NCBI GenBank assembly: GCA_035646975.1 | Contig: DASROJ010000077.1 | Location: 1-9,450 of the forward strand | Length of the DNA: 9,450 nucleotides | From: DASROJ01 sp035646975 | Lineage (GTDB): Bacteria; Acidobacteriota; Polarisedimenticolia; JACPZX01; DASXTC01 | Direction: 5' to 3' | Part shown: one piece after another, positions 1 through 5,539 of the stretch | Position numbering within the stretch: the stretch's first letter is position 1 | Layout of the letters: every line of letters begins with the position of its first letter | The notes under the pieces: generated by a model | Told to the model about the DNA's origin: nothing | Seen by the model: only the letters and a program-made list of their open reading frames with translations | Database searches by the model: none | Program-made: the position numbers and the translations under genes

Positions 1-8
1 AAACCCTC

Positions 9-548
9 CTATTCGTGATTGGAGCTGTCGGATCCGCCGCCGGCGCCCGCCGCGCCGGTCTGCTTCTTGCGCATGAACCGCAACCGGGACGCCAGGTCCT
101 CGTCATCACGCCTCATGTCGATCAGCTTGAGGTGCTGCTCGAGCATGCTCTTGAGGGCGGCCTCCACCGCGTCACGCTCCATCTTGAGATCGGAGATGAC
201 CGACTCGAGCTCGCTGGCGCGCTGCTGGGCGTGCGCGATCAGGTGCTCGGCCTTCATCTCGCCTTCCTTGACGATGAGATCGCTGGCCTTGTTGGCCTCC
301 GACTTCATCTCTTCGGACATCTTCTGGGCGGTGAGCATCGTCTCCTTGAGCATCCGCTCGCGCTCGCGAAGCTCGCCGAGACGCTCCCTCAGGTCGGTCA
401 CCTCGTCCTGCAGCTTGCCGTTGGCCACGACCAGCTTTTCGAACTCCTCGGCGACCAGGCTCAGGAACCCTTTCACATCCTCCGGGTCGAGCCCCCTGAA
501 CTTCGTCTTGAACTCGTGTCCTTCAATCTCGAGCGGCGTGATGACCAT
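9..548 (-). CDS. DivIVA-domain coiled-coil protein
   Basis: The 179-residue product opens with a DivIVA-type N-terminus (ITPLEIEGHEF at 4-14, then GLDPEDVKGFL at 19-29). The family motif is a short N-terminal segment followed by a G-x-x-x-x-x-V-x-x-FL helix, which recruits the protein to curved membrane or the division site. Residues about 30-150 are a nearly unbroken charged heptad-like coiled coil. The tail is Gly/Ser-rich and probably disordered (GAAGAGGGSDSS). The ATG at 548 is preceded by an AGGGGGA Shine-Dalgarno-like run about 5 bases upstream, which supports this start. There is no membrane segment or signal peptide, so it should be a cytoplasmic scaffold. It follows the YggS-type gene on the same strand after 195 bp, an arrangement recalling the ylmE...divIVA neighbourhood of Gram-positive division clusters, but sepF and yggT are absent. 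Family assignment is good; a role in division or polarity is inferred. Confidence 0.85.
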   Translation of the reverse strand: MVITPLEIEGHEFKTKFRGLDPEDVKGFLSLVAEEFEKLVVANGKLQDEVTDLRERLGELRERERMLKETMLTAQKMSEEMKSEANKASDLIVKEGEMKAEHLIAHAQQRASELESVISDLKMERDAVEAALKSMLEQHLKLIDMRRDDEDLASRLRFMRKKQTGAAGAGGGSDSSNHE

Positions 549-708
549 TCCGTCCCCCTGCTTGGTGACTGAATGCCGGCTGCTTTGGTGCTGATTCGAC
601 CCCAGGGCGGAAAACCGTGGTGTTTTGCCTCACCCTCGGGGGACCGGCCGCTCTCATATTTATGTCCCGGCGAGGCCGGGGGCAACCTGCCGGGGGGCGA
701 TTCTATCA

Positions 709-726
709 GCAAAAGGCTCCTTCTGC
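709..726 (-). terminator. Hairpin just after the yggS stop, possible weak terminator
   Basis: Read on the minus strand, GCAGAAGG-AG-CCTTTTGC can form an 8-bp stem with one G-U pair; the two central bases make so tight a loop that the last pair probably opens. It begins 18 nt after the yggS TAA stop. No U-tract follows (TGATAGAATC instead), so it is not a textbook intrinsic terminator. It could be a weak terminator, a processing site or chance. The rest of the 549-743 gap holds another short GC hairpin (666-680) and no coding sequence that I can recognise. Confidence 0.3.
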
Positions 727-743
727 CCCTTCGGGTGACCCCG

Positions 744-1475
744 TTACTGCCGCGCGCCAAATATCGCCCGGCCCACGCGCACCATCGTCGCGCCTTCCTC
801 GATGGCGACTTCGAAGTCGTTGGTCATCCCCATCGACAGGTCGGGCAGATCGCACCCACGCCCCGCCAGCCGGTCGCGCAGCTCGCGCAGCCGTCTGAAG
901 AACGGCCGCGAACCCTCCGGGTCGTCGAACATCGGGGGAAGCGTCATCAGTCCGCGAACCCGAAGCGACGGCAGCGAGGCGGCCTCGTGGATCAGGTCAT
1001 CGAGCAGCCCGGGCTCGAGCCCGAACTTGGTCGGCTCGCCTCCCAGGTCGACCTGGATCAGGATGTCCCGGCGGGCGCCACGCAGACCCGGGTGCCCGGA
1101 GGCTTCGCTGCCGAGCATCCTGGCCAGCCTGACGCTGTCCACCGAGTGAATGCAATCGAACAACTCGACCGCCTTTCGTGCTTTGTTGGACTGCAGGTGC
1201 CCAACCAGGTGCCAGGTGATTCCGGAAGACGCGCCGCCCAGCGCCGGGATCTTGGCATCGGCCTCCTGGACCCGGTTCTCGCCCAGGTGCATCAGCCCGG
1301 CGGCCACCGCCTCGCCGATCCGTTCCACCGCTATCGTCTTGGTGATGCCGATGAGGGTGACGCCGGCAGGGTCGCGCCGCGCGCGTCGTGCCGCCGCCTC
1401 GAGTCGTTCCCGCACCCGGTGGAGGTTGTCGCGCACCATGCCTGCCGGGGCGGCCGGCGGGACACCCTCGGTCAC
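744..1475 (-). CDS. yggS: YggS/PROSC-family pyridoxal-phosphate-binding protein
   Basis: This is a single-domain alanine-racemase-like TIM-barrel protein of the YggS/YlmE/PLPBP family, which binds pyridoxal 5'-phosphate and keeps the vitamin B6 and amino/keto acid pools balanced; no catalytic activity is established for the family. Diagnostic motifs, counted from the GTG start, are ITKT at 44-47 with K46 as the expected PLP Schiff-base lysine, GENRVQE at 65-71, WHLVGHLQSNK at 88-98, GLMTLPP, SMGMTNDF at 214-221 and VRVGRAIFG at 232-240 (phosphate-binding end of the barrel). Length is 243 residues from GTG 1475, or 231 from ATG 1439. The GTG is preferred because it overlaps the rnhA stop (GTGA) and has GAAGGG about 8 bases upstream; the ATG gives an N-terminus closer to E. 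coli YggS but has a poorly spaced upstream purine run. It is the last gene of the three-gene coupled unit with rnhA and the zinc-ribbon gene. Confidence 0.93.
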   Translation of the reverse strand: MTEGVPPAAPAGMVRDNLHRVRERLEAAARRARRDPAGVTLIGITKTIAVERIGEAVAAGLMHLGENRVQEADAKIPALGGASSGITWHLVGHLQSNKARKAVELFDCIHSVDSVRLARMLGSEASGHPGLRGARRDILIQVDLGGEPTKFGLEPGLLDDLIHEAASLPSLRVRGLMTLPPMFDDPEGSRPFFRRLRELRDRLAGRGCDLPDLSMGMTNDFEVAIEEGATMVRVGRAIFGARQ

Positions 1476-1924
1476 TTCAGCAGCCCTTCGGAGAGTCCGG
1501 GTGTCGAGTCCTGCCGGGTGTCCATGGCCAGGTTGGCCAGCCGGTCCGCGTCCTTGTTCTGCTCGCGGCGCACATGTTCCACCGTCACCTTGCCGACTTT
1601 CGCCAGCTTCGCCATCAGCTCTCGCGCGCGCAGGTGCAGTCGCTGGAGCACCGGGTTCTTGACCCGATATTCCCCGCTGATCTGGCGCACGAGCAGCTCG
1701 GAATCGGAGCGGACCTTCAGCGTCGTTGCGCCGCGGGCGATGGCGTCTTTCAGGGCGGCCAGCAAGGCGGCGTACTCGGCGACGTTGTTGGTCTGATGCC
1801 CGAGATAGCCGTAAAGGGAGGCCACCTCGTCGCCTTGCTCGTCCTGCACGTAGACGCCGAACCCCGCCGTACCGGGGTTTCCCCTCGCGCCGCCATCGAT
1901 GTTGACGATCAGCGTCAGGCTCAG
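1472..1924 (-). CDS. rnhA: Ribonuclease HI
   Basis: The product degrades the RNA strand of RNA-DNA hybrids (R-loops, primer remnants) in a metal-dependent reaction. The RNase H fold is clear: NIDGGARGNPG at 8-18, NNVAEYAALLAAL at 46-58, VRSDSELLVRQI at 71-82 and REQNKDADRLAN at 120-131. The four acidic metal ligands are present as D10, E50, D74 and D127. The REQNKDADRLAN ending is of the type seen in Bacillus/archaeal RNase HI rather than E. coli. Counted from the CTG at 1924 the protein has 150 residues, and its first aspartate falls at position 10 as in E. coli. No ATG, GTG or TTG lies near this point; the closest in-frame canonical start is GTG 1990, which lacks a Shine-Dalgarno site and would add 22 residues read out of frame from the zinc-ribbon gene. 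The CTG overlaps the upstream TGA as CTGA, so translation is probably coupled. The function is certain; the start is inferred. Confidence 0.9.
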   Translation of the reverse strand: MSLTLIVNIDGGARGNPGTAGFGVYVQDEQGDEVASLYGYLGHQTNNVAEYAALLAALKDAIARGATTLKVRSDSELLVRQISGEYRVKNPVLQRLHLRARELMAKLAKVGKVTVEHVRREQNKDADRLANLAMDTRQDSTPGLSEGLLK

Positions 1925-2655
1925 GCCGGCGCCGTGTCGGAGGCGGGAGCCTCCGCGATGTAGAACAGGATTCGTCGGCAGGAGTCGCACTGGATGATCT
2001 GGTCGTTTCTCTTGATCTCCTGGAACAGGTGAGGTCTGAGCCGCACGTTGCAGCCCCCGCACCTCTCGGCCACCGCGCGGGCAAGCGCGACACCGTTGCG
2101 TCCCTGGGCGATCCGGTTGAACAGATCGAGCATCTCCTGGGTGAGGGACGCCCGGGCATCCTGCTGCGAGGCCTTCAGCCGGTCGGCCTCCTGCTGCACG
2201 GTGGACTCTTCCTGCCGGACGAGCGCCTTGCGGGCCTCGGCTTCCTTCTTTCGGACTTCGAGGGCCTTTTCTTCTTCCTTGATGCGCCGGTCGCCGGTTT
2301 CGGCCTCCTCCATCAAGCCGAGGATTTTCTCTTCCACCCCGCCGATCTTCTCCTTCACTCCGGCGATTTCGTGCTGCATGGCGCGGTACTCGTCGTTGGT
2401 CTTCACCTGCATGAGCTGTTCGTTGTACTTTTTGAGCTTCGCTTCGAAGTCCTGGACCTCCGCTTCCAGCTTGCGGCGTTCTTTCTGGTGGTCGGACATC
2501 GCCAGGCGCGCGGCCACCAGCGAGCCCGAGGCCGCCTCGAGCTCGGCATCCACGGACTTGATCTGAACGGGAAACTCGGCAAGACGCGTGTTGAGGCGGC
2601 TCAGGGCCAGGGAGAGTTCCTGGTAGCGGATGAGGTTCTGCAGGACCGGGTCCAC
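1921..2655 (-). CDS. COG1579 coiled-coil protein with C4-type zinc ribbon
   Basis: The 244-residue product has a long antiparallel-type coiled coil (about 10-185) and a C-terminal C4 zinc ribbon with ligands C199/C202 (CGGC) and C223/C226 (CDSC). The conserved KTNDEYRAMQHEI segment at 85-97, near the hairpin bend, is typical of COG1579. The best-studied relative is Helicobacter HP0958 (FlgZ), a chaperone-like protein that binds RpoN and flaA mRNA; in most bacteria the role is unknown, so nucleic-acid or protein scaffolding is the safest reading. The GTG start at 2655 has AGGAG four bases upstream (AGGAG-TCTG-GTG), a strong decision for this start. It is the first gene of a coupled unit with rnhA (4-bp overlap) and yggS; COG1579, rnhA and yggS-type genes next to each other suggest housekeeping RNA/DNA-related co-expression, but this is inference. 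Confidence 0.9.
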   Translation of the reverse strand: MDPVLQNLIRYQELSLALSRLNTRLAEFPVQIKSVDAELEAASGSLVAARLAMSDHQKERRKLEAEVQDFEAKLKKYNEQLMQVKTNDEYRAMQHEIAGVKEKIGGVEEKILGLMEEAETGDRRIKEEEKALEVRKKEAEARKALVRQEESTVQQEADRLKASQQDARASLTQEMLDLFNRIAQGRNGVALARAVAERCGGCNVRLRPHLFQEIKRNDQIIQCDSCRRILFYIAEAPASDTAPA

Positions 2656-2692
2656 CAGACTCCTCGAAAATCAGAACGTGGTTGAGTTTTTC

Positions 2693-2722
2693 ATGCTATG
2701 CCGCGCGGACGCCGGGTGTCAA
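2693..2722 (-). promoter_or_regulatory. Predicted sigma-70-type promoter for the zinc-ribbon/rnhA/yggS unit
   Basis: On the minus strand a perfect TTGACA (2722-2717) is followed after 18 nt by TAGCAT (2698-2693; four of six matches to TATAAT). Transcription would begin near 2686, leaving a leader of about 30 nt that contains the AGGAG ribosome-binding site of the GTG start at 2655. The boxes lie entirely within the 75-bp gap after the PilZ stop, which also supports a separate transcription unit. The boxes are seen; activity is inferred. Confidence 0.5.
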
Positions 2723-2730
2723 GGCACCCA

Positions 2731-3060
2731 TCAGAGCGAACCACCGGACTCGAGCATGGCCAGCAGGTCGGCCGGAGGGTCGATGAACTTGATCCCCATG
2801 CCGACGCGGCCCGTGGACAGGTACTGGACGGTGCCCTCGCGCGCCCAGCTCACCGAGCCACGCACCCGGTAGGTCTTCTCTGGAAACTTCAGGTCGAGCA
2901 CGAGGATGGTGCCATGCCCGAAGACCCGGATGGCCCTGATCATCATCCCGGACCGGGAGATGTTTCCAGAGTAACCGGTATGTTCCGGCTCCTTGATGCC
3001 ATAGCGGACCTCGACCCGCTTGCGCAGCCGCCGGAATACCTTGCGCTGTTCAGTGGACAC
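2731..3060 (-). CDS. PilZ-domain protein (putative cyclic-di-GMP receptor)
   Basis: The 109-residue product is a stand-alone PilZ domain. The two parts of the cyclic-di-GMP binding signature are visible: an arginine-rich RRLRKR stretch at 10-15 (R11-x-x-x-R15) and N33-x-S35-x-x-G38 (NISRSG). Beta-barrel segments follow (TILVLDLKFPEK, YRVRGSVSWAREG, GRVGMGIKFIDPP), ending in a short helix. Single-domain PilZ proteins act as effectors of cyclic-di-GMP on motility, exopolysaccharide or surface traits through partner proteins. The start is GTG 3060, with AGGGAG about 8 bases upstream; the open frame continues upstream into the acyl-CoA ligase gene but that part has no PilZ similarity. It begins 22 bp after the ligase stop on the same strand, so the two are probably co-transcribed, although no functional link is obvious. 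Ligand binding is predicted from both motif halves being intact. Confidence 0.87.
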   Translation of the reverse strand: MSTEQRKVFRRLRKRVEVRYGIKEPEHTGYSGNISRSGMMIRAIRVFGHGTILVLDLKFPEKTYRVRGSVSWAREGTVQYLSTGRVGMGIKFIDPPADLLAMLESGGSL

Positions 3061-3082
3061 TCGATCTCTCCCTCTTATCTCG

Positions 3083-4627
3083 TCATCCTCGCAGGTCGCG
3101 TTTGAGTATCTTGCCGGTCGGCCCCTTCGGCAGGCTCTGCCGGAACTCCACCAGCCGCGGGCACTTGTATGGCGCCAGACGCTCCCTGCAGTATGCGATG
3201 ATCTCCTCGGCCGTGACGGAGGGTTCCGGCTTGATGGCGAGCACCGCCTTGATCTCCTCGCCCAGGCTTTCGTGGGCCACGCCGACCACGGCGGCCTCGC
3301 GCACCGCCGGATGCGCGTACAGGACCTCTTCCACCTCGCGCGGATAGACGTTGTACCCGCCACGGATGATCATGTCCTTGGTGCGATCGACGATGAAGTA
3401 GTAGCCGTCTTCATCGCGCCTCGCGACGTCGCCCGTGCGCAGCCAGCCGTCGCGAATCGCCTCGGCGGTGGCCTCCGGCCGTTTGTAGTATCCCTTCATG
3501 ACGTTGTGGCCCTTGATGCAGATCTCCCCGGCAACGCCCGCCTCCTCGATGTCGACGCCGGCGGCGTCGATCAGCTTGAATTCGACCCCCTCGATGGGGG
3601 TCCCGATGGAGCCCGGCCTGGCGGGCCTGCCAGGATGGTTGCAGCTGGCTACCGGCGAGGTCTCGGACAGTCCATAGCTCTCCCGTATCTCGATGCCGAA
3701 CCGCTGCTCGAAGGCGTGCGACACCTCCACGGGCATCGGCGCGCCGCCCGACTTGCATCCTTTCAGGCTCGCCAGATCGTATCGGCCGGCATCGGCGTGA
3801 TGCAGCAGGCCGAAGTACATCGTCGGAACGCCGGCGAAGAACGTCACGGCGTTGGCCTGCATCAGGTCCAGCGCGGCGCCCGGCGCGAACCTGCGCATCA
3901 GCACGACGGCGCCGCCCCGCATCAACACCGCGTTGTGCGTCACCGTCTGGCCGAAGCTGTGAAACAGCGGCAGCCCGCAAAGAGCGATCGTGTTCACGTC
4001 GAAGGAATGCAGGCGCGCCGTGCACTCGGCGTTGTAGAAAAGGTTGAAGTGGGTCAGCTCCGCCCCCTTGGGGCGGCCCGTCGTGCCCGAGGTATAAATG
4101 ATGACCGCCGTGTCGTCGGGCTGCGTGTCGGGCAGGTCCAGCATGGGCGCCCCGCCACGGATGAGGGCGGTCATGCTGGTTTCGCCCTCCGGCGTGACGA
4201 TGTCGGCGGCGCCTGACTGCGCGACGATGACCCGGCTGCAGCTCGACGCCCGCGCGGCGGCGGCGCGCGCCGGGCCCAGGCACTCCTCCCAGGCCACCAG
4301 CACCACGGCATCGGAGTCGTCGAGATGATAGAGGATTTCATCGGTGGTGAGCTGCGTGTTGATCGGCACCACGGTGGCGCCGAGATACAGGGCGCCGAAG
4401 TAGGCGATGGTGAACTGCGGCGTGTTGGGCAGCAGCAGCGCCACGTGTTGTCCGCGGCGCACGCCGAGGCGCGCAAGCCCGCCGGCGAAACGCTGCGCGG
4501 CGTCGTGGACCTGGCGGTGCGTGAGGGTGACTTCGTCCGCGATGAGCGCGGGCCGATCCGGGTCGCGCGTGGCGCTTTGTCTGAGGAGCGACGCGAGGTT
4601 CAGGCTCACGGTGCGGGATGATATCAC
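3083..4627 (-). CDS. Fatty acyl-CoA ligase (AMP-binding, ANL superfamily)
   Basis: The enzyme activates a carboxylic acid, most likely a medium- or long-chain fatty acid, with ATP to an acyl-adenylate and then to acyl-CoA. Its 514 residues cover the whole ANL fold: phosphate loop YTSGTTGRPKG at 178-188, PLFHSFGQ at 220-227, SGGAPMP at 293-299, YGLSET at 318-323, GWLRTGD at 394-400 with the adenosine-binding aspartate D400, the hinge region DRTKDMIIRGG at 414-424, and PTGKILKR at 503-510 with K506 as the adenylation lysine. All key residues are intact. It resembles FadD-like and related long-chain ligases, but substrate length cannot be read from the sequence. The start is GTG 4627 or GTG 4609 (beginning VSLNLASLL); neither has a clear Shine-Dalgarno site, and the second fits the family N-terminus equally well. 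It is divergent from the peroxiredoxin-like gene (59-bp gap) and leads into the PilZ gene. Confidence 0.93.
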   Translation of the reverse strand: MISSRTVSLNLASLLRQSATRDPDRPALIADEVTLTHRQVHDAAQRFAGGLARLGVRRGQHVALLLPNTPQFTIAYFGALYLGATVVPINTQLTTDEILYHLDDSDAVVLVAWEECLGPARAAAARASSCSRVIVAQSGAADIVTPEGETSMTALIRGGAPMLDLPDTQPDDTAVIIYTSGTTGRPKGAELTHFNLFYNAECTARLHSFDVNTIALCGLPLFHSFGQTVTHNAVLMRGGAVVLMRRFAPGAALDLMQANAVTFFAGVPTMYFGLLHHADAGRYDLASLKGCKSGGAPMPVEVSHAFEQRFGIEIRESYGLSETSPVASCNHPGRPARPGSIGTPIEGVEFKLIDAAGVDIEEAGVAGEICIKGHNVMKGYYKRPEATAEAIRDGWLRTGDVARRDEDGYYFIVDRTKDMIIRGGYNVYPREVEEVLYAHPAVREAAVVGVAHESLGEEIKAVLAIKPEPSVTAEEIIAYCRERLAPYKCPRLVEFRQSLPKGPTGKILKRDLRG

Positions 4628-4673
4628 CCGTGCGCTTTACCATCGAACCTGGCCGCGGCACCCCGGTGCAGGA

Positions 4674-4679
4674 TAGAAT
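4674..4679 (+). promoter_or_regulatory. TAGAAT -10 box, possible leaderless promoter of the selenoprotein gene
   Basis: TAGAAT matches TATAAT at five of six positions and ends seven bases before the ATG at 4687, so a transcript starting at the usual distance would begin at or next to the A of the start codon. No good -35 lies 16-18 nt upstream (the sequence there is GC-rich), and there is no well-spaced Shine-Dalgarno site, both of which fit a leaderless message. The 9-mer GATAGAATC containing the box also occurs on the minus strand at 707-699, in the gap before the DivIVA gene. The box is seen; its use is inferred. Confidence 0.35.
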
Positions 4680-4686
4680 CCCGCGC

Positions 4687-5493
4687 ATGAGACGTCGCTG
4701 GAACAGCTTCATCTGGATCGGCGCGCTGGTCGTCCTGGTCGCAGGGGCGACCTACCTCCCCTTCGTGGAGCTGTTGCCGGGCCTCGCGGACTGGATCACT
4801 CTGGCCGTCCAGCTCGCGGGGCTGTTCCTCATCGCCGCTGGCGTGTTGCGCGCCTTTCGCGAGCCGGCGAGCTACCGCGGCAGGATCGCCGGGCCAATCC
4901 TCATGACGCTGTCCACCGCGCTGGTGGCGGTTTTCGTCATTGGCGCCCTGTACATCGGACGCCGGATCCCAGAATCCAGCGACGCCCCTCGCGTCGGCCA
5001 GAAGGCACCGGACTTCTCCTTGCTCGACAAGGAAGGTCACGAGGTGTCGCTTGCCGGCCTGCTGGGCGCCGGCAGCGCCGAGCCGGCCAACGGCGCCCTG
5101 GTCATCTTTTACCGGGGATACTGGTGAACGTTCTGCAACTCCGAGTTACGGAGCTTCCAGAAGAGCCTGCCCGAGTTCGACACACGGCGGGTCAGGGTCG
5201 TGGCCATCAGCGTTGATCCTCCGTCGACCAACCTGGAGCACTGCCGCAAGCAGGGATACACCTTCACGTTTCTTTCCGATCCGAAGGCCGGGGCGATCAG
5301 GCAATATGGCCTGCTGCACGAAGGGGCCGGACCGGACGGCAGCGACATCGCGCGACCCGCGGAGTTCCTGATCGACGCGGCGGGCACGATTCGCTGGCGC
5401 AACCTCACCGAATCGATCACCGTGCGAACCCGTCCCGCCGATGTCCTGCACGCCGTGGACGCCCTCGGGCTTGCCACCGGCCCGCCGCGTTGA
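4687..5493 (+). CDS. Membrane-anchored peroxiredoxin-like selenoprotein (UxxC), read through TGA 5125-5127
   Basis: Read through one in-frame TGA as selenocysteine, the gene encodes 268 residues. Residues 9-30, 36-57 and 71-90 are three hydrophobic membrane segments. Positive charges at the N-terminus (MRRRW) and in the 56-66 loop place both in the cytoplasm, so the C-terminal domain should face the periplasm. That domain is an AhpC/TSA-type redoxin: GQKAPDFSLLD at 104-114, FYRGYW at 141-146, U147-T-F-C150, NSELRSF, VVAISVDPP, FLSDP and RPAEFLIDAAGTIRW. U147 takes the place of the peroxidatic or first cysteine of the FYRGxWCxxC motif; C186 is one further cysteine. A thiol/selenol peroxidase or disulfide-exchange role is expected; the substrate is unknown. 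A SECIS-like hairpin follows the TGA. The start is ATG 4687; in-frame GTG 4666 and ATG 4618 are weaker alternatives, giving an extension without family character. The gene stands alone, divergent from the ligase and convergent with the glycosyltransferase. The alternative, a nonsense mutation, is unlikely because the remainder is intact. Confidence 0.88.
5125..5127 (+). other. Predicted selenocysteine codon (UGA, Sec147)
   Basis: TGA lies in frame between TGG (W146) and ACG (T148), at the exact place of the conserved cysteine in FYRGxWCxxC redoxins. A single-base difference would make it TGC or TGT. The frame is open for 121 codons after it and ends at a second TGA (5491-5493) that has no similar protein continuation. 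Confidence 0.85.
5128..5162 (+). promoter_or_regulatory. Predicted bacterial SECIS element
   Basis: Directly after the TGA the RNA can fold into a two-part hairpin. Lower stem: UUCUG (5131-5135) with CAGAA (5158-5162), five pairs. Internal loop: CAA (5136-5138) opposite CUUC (5154-5157). Upper stem: CUCCG (5139-5143) with CGGAG (5149-5153), five perfect pairs. Apical loop: AGUUA (5144-5148). There are 16 nt between the UGA and the loop, within the known bacterial SECIS range and close to E. coli fdhF. A G in the first two loop positions and a G-U pair of bases in the loop match what SelB recognises. It lies wholly in coding sequence, as in bacteria generally. Confidence 0.8.
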
Positions 5494-5539
5494 GCCGGCA
5501 GGCGGCTGAAGAACTCCCGCAGACGGCGTCGCCGGGGCG

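Noticed and set aside
666..680. Perfect CCCGGC-GAG-GCCGGG hairpin as a terminator
   Set aside because: No T-tract follows on either strand, and such short GC palindromes are expected by chance at this base composition.
573..1796. Long plus-strand open frame opposite yggS and rnhA
   Set aside because: It is antisense to two genes with full sets of family motifs; its translation is Arg/His/Pro-rich with no domain, as expected from GC-rich mirror frames.
1476..2159. Upstream extension of the yggS frame to 2159
   Set aside because: The extension overlaps rnhA and the zinc-ribbon gene completely and is Arg/Pro-rich without YggS similarity; the GTG at 1475 is the sensible start.
3020..4216. 398-codon plus-strand open frame opposite the acyl-CoA ligase
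   Set aside because: The minus-strand ligase has all ANL motifs intact; the antisense translation is low-complexity Arg/Ala/Gly/His sequence without family signs.
5125..5127. The TGA as a nonsense mutation or pseudogene break
   Set aside because: The interruption is a single TGA at the catalytic cysteine position, with no frameshift, an intact downstream redoxin half and a SECIS-like hairpin at the right distance; random decay would not be expected to combine these.
5494..5539. Bidirectional terminator between the convergent genes
   Set aside because: Only weak GC pairings of 3-5 bp are visible and there is no T-tract on either strand.
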